Shown here piece after piece: positions 1 through 7,642 of a stretch of DNA of 9,972 nucleotides. The notes beneath the pieces are model-generated. The model saw nothing but the letters and a program-made list of their open reading frames with translations, ran no database searches and was not told the DNA's origin. The translations under genes and the position numbers were made by a program. The DNA comes from an uncultured Saprospiraceae bacterium (GTDB lineage Bacteria; Bacteroidota; Bacteroidia; Chitinophagales; Saprospiraceae). Every line of letters starts with the position of its first letter. The first letter of the stretch is position 1. The stretch spans positions 1-9,972 of the forward strand of contig CAKUWM010000080.1 in assembly GCA_934699305.1 (NCBI GenBank), in the 5' to 3' direction.

Positions 1-1695
1 ACCTATACCAATGTATTGTTGATAAAAGCAGTTGTCACAATAACCTGAATAAACTGAAGTGGCATCAAACTTTAGATTTACTGTACTTCCCGGACTGACA
101 AATTCAGTATTGCTGGCATTGTTTAGTTTTACATTTGTATAGGTCACTCGCCTCCCGTTCTCATCAAATGTACGCACACTGTCAATATAGGCAGAATTCC
201 ATCCTATAGTCTGGATATGAGCTATTTGTGGTGCAGATCCGGTATTTGTGACTATAAATGAACTGATATCTCCATTGCCTGAGGTGGGGAGCCCGATTGA
301 AGGATTATCATTGATCCATTTCATTCCAGTGAAGTCTCCGGTAATGTGAATAGTATCTGTCTCATCATTATTGCAATAGATTCGATCGATCACCTGATCA
401 ACTTCAGTAATTAGGATAGCTGAGCCTATGAGTGTATCTCTTATCTCAGATACACATTCATCATATAGACCGGATACAATTATCACATCACCTACTTCCA
501 GACTGTTTACAATGTATGAATTATCAATGCCTGTCTGGACTTGTACACCATTCAGATACCAGGTATAAGTAGGATCAGTCCCGTTCTGATGCTCTACAGT
601 AAATGTAGTTTGAGACCCTGAACAAACGATGTCAGGGTCTTGGATTAGCAATTGTTGTGGGTCAAAAGAAAATACGTCAGACTCGTAAGCTCCTAAATCC
701 ACTGTACACCCCTGTATTCGTAAATTTCCTAAGATATCAGTCAGTAGGTCCTGAGGAATATTATTATCTCCTGAGTTGATGGCGGGGCCATTGATGTTTA
801 AGCTATAATCTCCATTGTCAGGATCGATAAAGATATCTGTATCTGACAGGCCGGTCGCATCGATATTTCCATTGTTCGTATTTGAAAGCCCTTTAAACAA
901 AGAGTTGCTATAGGAATAAGAGCTTCCTATTATATCATCCCAGATAATACAATTTTTCCAATTGGTCCATCCGTAAGCATAAAGTCCACCTGAACCATTA
1001 TTAACAATGGTGACATTAGTAAAGCTTGCATTTCCTGAATAATTTAATACACCCCCACAGGTATTTGCTGTATTATCGGTAATCAAGGCATTAATTAGAA
1101 CCGGAGAAGAATTATTATTGTAAATGCCGCCGCCACCGGTAGATGCGACATTGCCGGTGATGATAACATTTCTAATTAGAGGAGAGGAATAATAATTATT
1201 TATTCCTCCTCCATAACTAGCGCTACCACCTGTAATAGTAAACCCATCCAATACCGAAGTTGAAGTCAAATAATTTATAAAATTATATATAACCCGACTG
1301 CCATTACCCTGAAGTATAGTAACATTAGTAGCCCAGTCTCGTTCATTTATGCTAGTTTCTGTTCCTACAAAACCACCGAAAATTTTCACCCCGGCTTTCA
1401 TAATAAATGAAGTACCTGCGCCGGGTTGATAAGTGCCGGTTGCAACCCAAACGGTATCACCGGCATTGCAGTAGTTGATTACTGTCTGGAGGTTGTTGCT
1501 GGCGGTAGCCCATGAAGTGTAAGGAGTAGAACCGCTGCTGCCGGTTTTGACATAACGTGTCACGGCAAAGCTATGAGTAATTATACCGGTAAAAATCAAA
1601 AGCGTTAATATACATCTGAATTCTCTCAGCCCCTGCCTGATCCAGTAAAGAAACAAGGTAGTAATGTGGTTTGTCGTTGTAGTTTTAATGTTCAT
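1..1695 (-). CDS. Secreted beta-helix surface protein with choice-of-anchor Q motif (partial, C-terminus beyond the window edge)
   Basis: An uninterrupted frame of 565 codons runs from an ATG at 1695 off the left edge, so the stop and C-terminus are not seen. Residues about 25-44 form a hydrophobic segment ending HSFA, a likely signal peptide after a long polar n-region. From about 45 the protein reads RYVKTGSSGS, then a stretch on improbable events and coverage (NAGDTVWVATGTYQP) typical of right-handed parallel beta-helix or Pmp-like proteins. Short Asn/Gly/Ser-rich rungs follow, such as DGFTITGG, NVIITGN and NALITDN. Residues about 310-338 (GPAINSGDNN to DLGAYE, 333-338) match the end of the choice-of-anchor Q module. 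After that come Ig/PKD-like beta domains (TYTWYLNGV) and a CDNC motif near 558. In Bacteroidota such proteins usually end in a type IX secretion sorting domain, which would lie outside the window. Likely a cell-surface or secreted adhesin or polysaccharide-binding protein; the ligand is unknown. It follows the small membrane ORF with an 11-base overlap. Confidence 0.9.
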   Translation of the reverse strand, partial: MNIKTTTTNHITTLFLYWIRQGLREFRCILTLLIFTGIITHSFAVTRYVKTGSSGSTPYTSWATASNNLQTVINYCNAGDTVWVATGTYQPGAGTSFIMKAGVKIFGGFVGTETSINERDWATNVTILQGNGSRVIYNFINYLTSTSVLDGFTITGGSASYGGGINNYYSSPLIRNVIITGNVASTGGGGIYNNNSSPVLINALITDNTANTCGGVLNYSGNASFTNVTIVNNGSGGLYAYGWTNWKNCIIWDDIIGSSYSYSNSLFKGLSNTNNGNIDATGLSDTDIFIDPDNGDYSLNINGPAINSGDNNIPQDLLTDILGNLRIQGCTVDLGAYESDVFSFDPQQLLIQDPDIVCSGSQTTFTVEHQNGTDPTYTWYLNGVQVQTGIDNSYIVNSLEVGDVIIVSGLYDECVSEIRDTLIGSAILITEVDQVIDRIYCNNDETDTIHITGDFTGMKWINDNPSIGLPTSGNGDISSFIVTNTGSAPQIAHIQTIGWNSAYIDSVRTFDENGRRVTYTNVKLNNASNTEFVSPGSTVNLKFDATSVYSGYCDNCFYQQYIGIG

Positions 1696-1891
1696 ATATT
1701 ATTGCATTTTTTTTGTGTTCTATTGCTTGTATTTCATGCTCATAGTATTTCCATATCAGCACACCTGCCAGCAGGATAAGTAATAGTCCGACGAATAAGA
1801 TCACCGGTCTTTTTTTTCTTATATTATCAATATGCATTTCCAATTGCTTTGACCATGAGACAAACTTAGTTTCTACTGTAGGAAAAAACAT
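1685..1891 (-). CDS. Small single-pass membrane protein (hypothetical, 68 aa)
   Basis: I do not recognise the family. The predicted protein has a basic stretch (IRKKRP, residues about 24-29), then a strongly hydrophobic segment at about 30-48 (VILFVGLLLILLAGVLIW) and a short charged tail (YYEHEIQAIEHKK). This fits one transmembrane helix with the N-terminus inside by the positive-inside rule. Met19 (codon at 1835-1837) is an alternative start that would give a 50-aa protein keeping the whole basic-plus-membrane core. The stop overlaps the start of the beta-helix gene by 11 bases, which would allow translational coupling. No clear Shine-Dalgarno sequence is present, as is usual in Bacteroidota. 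A chance ORF is possible because it is short, but the well-formed membrane segment and tight junction argue for a real gene. Confidence 0.5.
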   Translation of the reverse strand: MFFPTVETKFVSWSKQLEMHIDNIRKKRPVILFVGLLLILLAGVLIWKYYEHEIQAIEHKKNAIIYEH

Positions 1892-1901
1892 AAAAAAGAA
1901 G

Positions 1902-1920
1902 GCTTACAAAAAGCTTACAA
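1902..1920. repeat. Tandem 8-mer GCTTACAA, 11-bp period, upstream of the small membrane ORF
   Basis: GCTTACAA occurs at 1902-1909 and again at 1913-1920, separated by AAA, so the period is 11 bp, about one helical turn. The pair lies 11 to 29 bases upstream of the ATG of the small membrane ORF. On the minus strand it reads TTGTAAGC-TTT-TTGTAAGC. Same-face spacing is what a regulator-binding direct repeat would show, but chance in AT-rich DNA cannot be excluded. Confidence 0.4.
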
Positions 1921-1935
1921 GTGTGATGGGGTGGT

Positions 1936-2028
1936 TGTTGTGGCGTTACGATACGCTTCACTTTTGGGGCGGCTTCGCCTTTTAACTAATGCGCCAACAC
2001 CCAAAGGACCGCCATGTTAAAGCGCCAA
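1936..2028. repeat. GC-rich intergenic REP-like element with nested inverted repeats
   Basis: This stretch is clearly more GC-rich than other spacers here. It holds a hairpin GTGGCGT (1940-1946), loop TACGAT, ACGC-TT-CAC (1953-1961), and a second hairpin GGCG (1968-1971), loop GCTT, CGCC (1976-1979) followed by TTTT. GTTGTGGCG-TTA near 1936-1947 pairs imperfectly with TAATGCGCCAACAC at 1987-2000, enclosing both. GCGCCAA is repeated directly at 1991-1997 and 2022-2028. It lies just after the stop of the regulator gene and may end its transcript, although the T-run is on the plus strand. The structure resembles dispersed REP-like repeats; copy number cannot be seen from this window. Confidence 0.45.
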
Positions 2029-2033
2029 ATCGC

Positions 2034-3773
2034 TCATACATTCTTTATCATATTTTCTAAGGAAGTCTGATCCGGGAGATTCATCTTTTTCCGGATGCGG
2101 TGACGCATTACTTGTACTGCATTGGGTGACACACCGAGCATGGCGGCCATTTCCTTAGTAGAAATAGTGAGCCGGGTGAGTAAAAAATAACGCAATTCAC
2201 CCTCTGAAAGGTCCGGATAGCTTTCTCTCAGCCTTCGGATATATCCGGGGTATGCTTTGTCAAACAAGATCCGGAATGATTGCCAGTCTTCATCTGTTAG
2301 TATGGTGCTTTGTTGCAATTGTTGAAAAAGGGTGGATTGATCCACTTCCGAATGTTGCAGCTGCATCTGCTCAATCAGGTTGTTTTTTTCACGGATACTT
2401 TTGGTATAAGTGAACAGGTTGTGACGGGCCATCTCAAGTTCTTGATTGGCTGCTTGTAATTTCAAGTCTTTGTCAATCTGCCGTTTCTTTTGGATAAAAT
2501 AAGTGAGTACCAATATGATGCCGAGGATTATAACCAGAAAGAGAAAGAAATTTCTTTCAGCTATCTTACGTTCCTTCTCGAGATTGATCGTGGCGATTTT
2601 AAGTTTTTCTACCTGCCTGTCCACCTTTTGGCTCGCCTTCATTACATTGAGAGCACTATACTTTGCATTGTAGCGGTTCAAAGCGAGGATGGATGAATCA
2701 ACATATTGTTGAGAAAGAGAAGTTTGACCTTTAGCAGCATAATATTTACTCATGATCGGGTATAAAAACCGCAACCTGTCCGGCTGTTCAGCTTTTCGTA
2801 TATATTTTTTTGCTTCTTCAATAAATTTTCCTGCTTCTTCCATCCTACCCTGCATACGGAAGATATCTGCCAGCATCACCGAAGCACCTGCCGCACAGCC
2901 ATAATCATTCTGTTTGACCGAAGCATAATAGTCCGTCTCGAGCAAAGGTATAGCAGCATCATACCTTTGGCGTAGGTACTCATTCCTTCCCAGATTTCCG
3001 GTGGCAATTCGTTTCCAGACTTCAGCAGCTTTAAACTTTGTTTTCAGTACTTCACCCAAATAATAATCGGAGCTATCGAGCTGATTTTCTTCCTGATAGC
3101 AAAGCCCCAGATTATTACGCGATTGATTCATAACCATCGTATTAAAATCGGTCTCCGGTATCGAAATGGCTTTTTTGAAATACTTTTTTGCCATTGTATA
3201 ATCCTGGAAATAATAATAGGCTTCCCCTATCTGCATGAGGTCTCTGACTATCTCAGGATAATCTTCCGGATGGATCGAAGCCAGCTCTTTGTCTAATAGT
3301 AAATATTGTTCAAATGCCAGCTCATAATTTTTTTCTATCCCCCAGTAATATTCAGCCATGAGACGCAATGACCTGGCTCTCAGAAATTCAACATTTTCCT
3401 TAGTAGATTGGTCAAGCTGTGCAACAATAGTAGCATATGATATTTTTTTGGGCTGAAGTTGATGAAAAGCATTCCAGTAAACAAGAAAAAAATCGATGTT
3501 GAGTTCCAGATTTCTATCCTTATGTTTTTTTGCAAATTGAATTATTTCATTTGCTTTATTGGCACGCTGTGCGGAGTCAGGTATATTGATCAGATCCCTG
3601 TATATGGCGTGAATTTCATTGATGTTCCTGCTATATTGTAGGTTCAACAGGGAATCAAATTGTCCAAATCCCTCCGTTGGGAGACCTATTAATGACACCA
3701 ACATAACCAAAGCAACTAACCTGAAAGGAATAATAATGCTACCTCGAAATAATAAACTAAAAAGATATTTCAT
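2034..3773 (-). CDS. Membrane-anchored TPR sensor with C-terminal LuxR-type HTH
   Basis: A probable one-component transcription regulator that spans the inner membrane. Residues 1-38 form a signal or anchor segment (LVALVMLVSLIGLP, ending EGFGQ). Residues about 45-375 are helical TPR-like repeats, for example near 175-203 (GEAYYYFQDYTMAKKYFKKAI) and 218-241 (NNLGLCYQEENQ). A coiled coil at about 380-406 leads into a transmembrane helix at about 407-427 (FFLFLVIILGIILVLTYFI), then basic residues and a second coiled coil. The C-terminus carries SEGELRYFLL and an HTH at about 537-566 (TKEMAAMLGVSPNAVQVMRHRIRKKM) of the LuxR/GerE type. The topology puts the TPRs in the periplasm and the HTH in the cytoplasm. 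The architecture is common in Bacteroidota; the signal sensed is unknown. There is no receiver domain or kinase. It sits upstream of the small membrane ORF and beta-helix gene on the same strand, with a 142-base gap. Confidence 0.88.
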   Translation of the reverse strand: MKYLFSLLFRGSIIIPFRLVALVMLVSLIGLPTEGFGQFDSLLNLQYSRNINEIHAIYRDLINIPDSAQRANKANEIIQFAKKHKDRNLELNIDFFLVYWNAFHQLQPKKISYATIVAQLDQSTKENVEFLRARSLRLMAEYYWGIEKNYELAFEQYLLLDKELASIHPEDYPEIVRDLMQIGEAYYYFQDYTMAKKYFKKAISIPETDFNTMVMNQSRNNLGLCYQEENQLDSSDYYLGEVLKTKFKAAEVWKRIATGNLGRNEYLRQRYDAAIPLLETDYYASVKQNDYGCAAGASVMLADIFRMQGRMEEAGKFIEEAKKYIRKAEQPDRLRFLYPIMSKYYAAKGQTSLSQQYVDSSILALNRYNAKYSALNVMKASQKVDRQVEKLKIATINLEKERKIAERNFFLFLVIILGIILVLTYFIQKKRQIDKDLKLQAANQELEMARHNLFTYTKSIREKNNLIEQMQLQHSEVDQSTLFQQLQQSTILTDEDWQSFRILFDKAYPGYIRRLRESYPDLSEGELRYFLLTRLTISTKEMAAMLGVSPNAVQVMRHRIRKKMNLPDQTSLENMIKNV

Positions 3774-4066
3774 TTATAAGCTTTCAAAATATTATTCTTA
3801 TAATAATTGCAAAAAAATGAAAGTTGTTCAAAATAATATCTAATAATAGAATTTCATTGTCAATAAAAGGATATCGTTCTACATTGAGCCTTATTAAACA
3901 CTCCGGAGAAATCAAAAAATACCCGTTACACATTTAGACATACAATAATTAGTCGCTTCTTAACAATAAATAAATAGTTGAATATCAAATAAATAAACAG
4001 GAATAAATTATCAAAACAATGCAATAATTCGTATATTTATGATTAAAATCTTGCAAATTATTAAAA
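3774..4066. other. AT-rich divergent intergenic region
   Basis: This gap lies between the start of the regulator gene (minus) and the decayed transposase (plus), so it should contain the regulator's promoter. I see no exact TAnnTTTG element on the minus strand; near matches such as ATATTTTG lie about 10-20 bases before the start. On the plus strand TATATTTA at 4032-4039, one mismatch from the consensus, is 27 bases ahead of the transposase ATG. No gene, tRNA or clear insertion-sequence end is visible. Confidence 0.5.
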
Positions 4067-4608
4067 ATGATACCACGAAAAAAGGATCCTAATCTTCTGA
4101 ATATGTTTTCCCATTTTGAGGATATATTGAATCACAATCACCTGTTGTTTATTTTAGCCCAAAAGGTGCGATGGCATATATTTGAAGAAGCTTTTTTACC
4201 GCTGTATAGTCAGAATGCGGGGCGACCGGCAAAATCAATCAGACTGATGGTGGGCTTATTGATACTCAGGCACATTCGCAATGTCTCAGATGAAGGCGTG
4301 GTAGAACAATGGAGCGAGAACAATTACTACCAATATTTTTGTGGTGAGACATCCTTCGTTGCAGGAATGCCTTGTGAGGCATCAGAGTTAGTACATTTTC
4401 GAAAAAGAATAGGAGAAAAAGGAATTGAATTGATTTTAAAAGAAAGTATTCGAATCAATGGAGATGACAGCAATGTAAACATATAGATACGACTGTCATG
4501 AAAAAAACATCACATTTTCCATAGATGCTAGGCTTCACAAGAAAGTCATTGATAAATGTAAGTGAATAGCGGATAATGAAGGAATCTCATTGCGGCAGCC
4601 TTATACCA
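4067..4608 (+). pseudogene. Decayed IS5-family transposase remnant
   Basis: The first 139 codons (4067-4486) read as the N-terminal part of an IS5-type transposase (DUF772 region): NAGRPAKSIRLMVGLLILRH, then VVEQWSENNYYQYFCGE, then CEASELVHFRKRIGEKG. The frame then breaks. Homologous sequence continues in a shifted frame at about 4479-4498 as HIDTTV, the start of the DDE catalytic domain. After a second one-base loss near 4498 it continues as EKNITF, DARLHKKVIDKCK, an in-frame TGA at 4563-4565, then IADNEGISLRQPYT up to about 4608. Homology is lost there, so most of the DDE domain, including the later acidic residues, is gone. Two frameshifts, one nonsense codon and a 3' truncation make it inactive. 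It is the only mobile-element trace in the window; I could not identify its terminal inverted repeats or target duplication. Confidence 0.88.
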
Positions 4609-4858
4609 TATTGAATTATAAATCAGGTCAACATTTTGTTGTATTTCGGAAATACAAGATTTCGCTATAATCAAAATACTCCCGATAGCTATCGGGATGA
4701 TAGTCGTTTAGGACAATCCCCCTACACGAAAGACGGAGTTGAACACTTTCGCTAACGAAATTATAAACTATTGAAAATGAATAGAATAATTTAACGTTAG
4801 TCAGAATATAATTGAACTATTACAAAATATCCAATCGTTTTTACGAGACATAAATCGA
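4609..4858. other. Non-coding region after the transposase remnant
   Basis: No gene is visible here. It contains the 18-bp palindrome at 4680-4697, an inverted pair CGAAAG (4727-4732) and CTTTCG (4746-4751), and a longer-spaced pair CTAACG (4752-4757) and CGTTAG (4795-4800). It may include the worn right end of the insertion sequence, but no end could be matched to the left side. Confidence 0.5.
4680..4697. repeat. 18-bp perfect palindrome TCCCGATAGCTATCGGGA
   Basis: The 18 bases equal their own reverse complement exactly, with no spacer; the flanking bases (C at 4679, T at 4698) end the symmetry. It stands out as GC-rich within AT-rich non-coding DNA about 70 bases after the transposase remnant. 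From memory, similar CCCGATAGCTATCGGG sequences recur between genes in several Bacteroidota, but this cannot be verified here. It has no T-run, so it is a poor intrinsic terminator. Confidence 0.65.
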
Positions 4859-4881
4859 TTCCGCATTGGTCTAATGCAGAA
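4859..4881 (-). terminator. Hairpin just after the TonB-dependent receptor gene
   Basis: Read on the minus strand, TTCTGCATT and AATGCGGAA form a 9-bp stem, including one G-U pair, around the loop AGACC. It begins about 10 bases after the receptor's TAA stop. The following bases (TCGATTTATG) are only weakly U-rich, so it may be a poor terminator or an mRNA 3'-end stabiliser. Confidence 0.45.
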
Positions 4882-4891
4882 TTTGGTTCAA

Positions 4892-7642
4892 TTAGAATTT
4901 GTATGAAAACATCAACATAAAATACCGATTCAATACATTGGAATTGACGTCTGAATAATAAGTTTCAGTAACATTGCGCGTCAATGCCGTGTTATTATTT
5001 AGTATATCAAATGCTTGTAACCTTATTTCAGCGGCATTTTTCTTTAAGAACTTATATCCGATTCCGGCATTCCATAGCGTATAGCTTGTATTGCTTACGC
5101 TTTCCAGGCCTCGGTTGTAATAATAGGATGCATCCGTATTGACAACAAAGTGTTCTAAAAAGATCCAGTTGATGGTTCCTGTAAGATTTTGACTAAAGTA
5201 GGTATTATCTGCTTGTTTGTTGATATCGTTGTTGACATCACTGAAATTAATCTGAGTGGAGAGTGTGAAGTCCAAATTATGGCTAAAATTGGATGAAATC
5301 GTCATGCCACCGCCAAGGTTTTTAGAGATAGAATGGTTGATAAGGTCGTTGATTTGGCTTGGGGCATTGATATAGGAAGTCCTTAAATTAAAGTTGACGT
5401 TGGACTTGATAAGATAAAAAGGAAATCCAAAGGATGCAAATCCTCGTAAATTATAATATCCGTCAAGGTTAATAGGATAAGTATATCTTGCTCCGGCCGG
5501 CATTGTTCCATAGCCTGCAAGGACGGTATCCCGACTTGAATAAATAACCCGACTCGCGATATAGTGCGAATTAGCTTGTCCACCACCTCCTATGAAGAGG
5601 TTGGTTCCTGTCTGTGGATTGGTCGAAGATATGTGCATAAATAAACGGTGGCTTGTACTTTGATCCAGTAGTGGATTACCGGATGTAAGCTGGAGCGTAT
5701 TGCTGTTGTCAATAACGCTTTGTAGTTGGCTTACAGATGGTTCTTGTGTGCTGGAGCGGTAGAATAGTCTAAAGTTCTTGGTTTTGCTTATTCTATACCT
5801 TATCATAGCGGAAGGTAGAAAGTTTTGGAAGGGCGTTTTTACCTTTTCTACCGAAGGGAATGTTTTATCCGTATTCAAGAAGGAATACTGATAAGCTGCG
5901 CCTACGGAGACATTGAGATTTTCGTCCTGATAACGATAGTCCAATTGAGGGCGATGACTTTGATACAGGTTATCTGTAACATTTGATAGTGATGTTATAA
6001 GATTGGCATCATTCGGTTCAGTGGAGTTGCCTAAGTCATAAGTACGCTTATCTATATCGTTGTCTTTGATGGTATAATTATAACCCAACACTAAAAAATG
6101 TTTCTTGGACAGAGGTTCGGTATAGTCCACCCGGGCGCTATATGATTTGTTGTAGTTATTGCTTTCGATATACTGCTTATCCACCAGTTCAACGGTAACG
6201 GAGTCGAAAGAGATGGTATAAAGGTCTTGATCAGTGCGAGGAAGGTTATTGGAATAATTTTGTTCCAAATTAAGAGAGATGGTGCGACCTTCTTTTTTCA
6301 ACTTTTTACGATACATCAATTCATTTTGGAAAGAGATATTTTTTCCGTTGGAAGAAGATTGGTTGTCGTATTTACTTAAAGGTAGGCCGGCATTAAAGAC
6401 GTCTGATGTGTTGAGGTATTTACTGTCGCTATAACCATAGGTAAATCTAGGCGTATAAATAATGGATTGAGTGGAGTCAATATTATATTCAACTCTGGAG
6501 TTAAAGCGGAATGATTGACCATCTCTTTTAGACACGACGTCATCTTTAGAGTTTTGACCGGTGAAATATTCTGTAAAGGAAGATTGAATAAGGTTTGTAT
6601 TGTTTAGGTTGCCGAAGACGCTACCCTGAAAAGTGACCTTATCAGCCCATTTGTCAGAGTAGTTGATACCCAAGGCATGCGTTGTAACTATTCCACTTGA
6701 GGCATCAGAGACAAAGGGGTTGTTGTTTCTTCCGAACCGACCACCACCCGGAGGTCCACCCATGCCTCGTCCACCGGTGGTTTGCATAGCGGACATGTCG
6801 TCGGCCGAAAAGTTCTGTTCATTGATATTGTTGGTCTGACCGATAATGGTCAATCTTTTAGCATTATTAAAGTGGTTATATACACCACCTGCCTTGTACT
6901 TGTTGTCTAAGGAATATCCGGCAAAAACTCTACCAAATTGTCCTTGGCGGAAATCCGGTTTGGTAACGATGTTGATGGTTTTTTCTTCATTACCGTCGGA
7001 TATGCCGGTAAATTGAGATTGGTCACTGGCGCGGTCAAATACCTGAACCTTGTCCACCATATTAGCAGGCATGTTCTTAAGTGTTGCAGACGGATCAGAG
7101 CCAAAAAATACGGCACCATCGACCATTACCCTTTTGACGTCTTCTCCTTGTGCCTGGATCTTACCTTCTACCTTCTGTATGCCGGGCATCTTGGTAACCA
7201 AGTCTTCGGCGGTAGCATCAGGGTTGACCTTAAACTGAGTAGCCCTGATTTCGGAAGTGTCTCCTTTGACGGTCACAGGAGGTGTGCGGCCTACAATTTC
7301 AATCCCTTTCAAGGTGATATCGTCCGGATCTAATTCTATTGGCATATTAAAAACCGGGTTAAACCCAATTTCTATTGCTTTCTTGAAAGTTTTGTAGCCC
7401 ACATAACTTGAAACAACAATATAAGGGCCGGCTTTTAAGCCACTAAAGGTAAACTGTCCATTGACATCTGACGTAATTACGGCGACATCGCTTGAGTCAG
7501 GCATCGATTTTAAAATTACACTTGCCCCAATAAGTGTTGATTGGTCAACTTTATCGACGACTTTACCCGATATTTTATAGTTCTGAGCCTGAATAAATGA
7601 GGCAGTTAAAAAGAATGTTGTAATGAAAATTGTTAGTCTCAA
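4892..7642 (-). CDS. TonB-dependent outer-membrane receptor (beta-barrel family with regulatory-like N-terminal domain)
   Basis: An outer-membrane beta-barrel transporter expected to import a ligand using TonB-ExbB-ExbD energy. Residues 1-19 are a signal peptide (FFLTASFIQA then Q). Residues about 22-105 form a carboxypeptidase-regulatory-like beta-sandwich (ISGKVVDKVDQSTLIGASV, NGQFTFSGL, YVGYKTF). Residues about 110-230 are the plug (IEIVGRTPPV, EDLVTKMPGIQ, VMVDGAVFFGSDP, NMVDKVQVF, TINIVTKPD). The remainder is barrel strands ending in the aromatic FMLMFSYKF terminus. A Gly-rich loop at about 288-308 (GGRGMGGPPGGGRFGR) is common in this Bacteroidota subfamily. The 916-aa length is usual. 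There is no SusD-like lipoprotein or FecIR-type sensor beside it, so the substrate cannot be named. The start has the signal peptide directly after Met; a one-mismatch -7-like AATATTTG lies about 35-42 bases upstream. Confidence 0.93.
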   Translation of the reverse strand: MRLTIFITTFFLTASFIQAQNYKISGKVVDKVDQSTLIGASVILKSMPDSSDVAVITSDVNGQFTFSGLKAGPYIVVSSYVGYKTFKKAIEIGFNPVFNMPIELDPDDITLKGIEIVGRTPPVTVKGDTSEIRATQFKVNPDATAEDLVTKMPGIQKVEGKIQAQGEDVKRVMVDGAVFFGSDPSATLKNMPANMVDKVQVFDRASDQSQFTGISDGNEEKTINIVTKPDFRQGQFGRVFAGYSLDNKYKAGGVYNHFNNAKRLTIIGQTNNINEQNFSADDMSAMQTTGGRGMGGPPGGGRFGRNNNPFVSDASSGIVTTHALGINYSDKWADKVTFQGSVFGNLNNTNLIQSSFTEYFTGQNSKDDVVSKRDGQSFRFNSRVEYNIDSTQSIIYTPRFTYGYSDSKYLNTSDVFNAGLPLSKYDNQSSSNGKNISFQNELMYRKKLKKEGRTISLNLEQNYSNNLPRTDQDLYTISFDSVTVELVDKQYIESNNYNKSYSARVDYTEPLSKKHFLVLGYNYTIKDNDIDKRTYDLGNSTEPNDANLITSLSNVTDNLYQSHRPQLDYRYQDENLNVSVGAAYQYSFLNTDKTFPSVEKVKTPFQNFLPSAMIRYRISKTKNFRLFYRSSTQEPSVSQLQSVIDNSNTLQLTSGNPLLDQSTSHRLFMHISSTNPQTGTNLFIGGGGQANSHYIASRVIYSSRDTVLAGYGTMPAGARYTYPINLDGYYNLRGFASFGFPFYLIKSNVNFNLRTSYINAPSQINDLINHSISKNLGGGMTISSNFSHNLDFTLSTQINFSDVNNDINKQADNTYFSQNLTGTINWIFLEHFVVNTDASYYYNRGLESVSNTSYTLWNAGIGYKFLKKNAAEIRLQAFDILNNNTALTRNVTETYYSDVNSNVLNRYFMLMFSYKF

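Noticed and set aside
1861..1868. Exact TAnnTTTG match (TAAGTTTG) on the minus strand inside the small membrane ORF
   Set aside because: It could serve a start at Met19, but no -33 element is visible and the 8-mer has four fixed T and one fixed G, so chance hits are expected in AT-rich DNA.
1966..1983. Possible plus-strand intrinsic terminator (GGCG/CGCC stem plus TTTT)
   Set aside because: The stem is only 4 strong pairs and no plus-strand gene precedes it; better treated as part of the repeat element.
3459..3843. Small plus-strand ORFs over the start of the regulator gene
   Set aside because: They are antisense to the signal peptide and TPR coding sequence and have no recognisable content.
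6938..7333. 131-aa plus-strand ORF
   Set aside because: Fully antisense to the plug region of the TonB-dependent receptor, with no domain signal and no start context; an overlap shadow.
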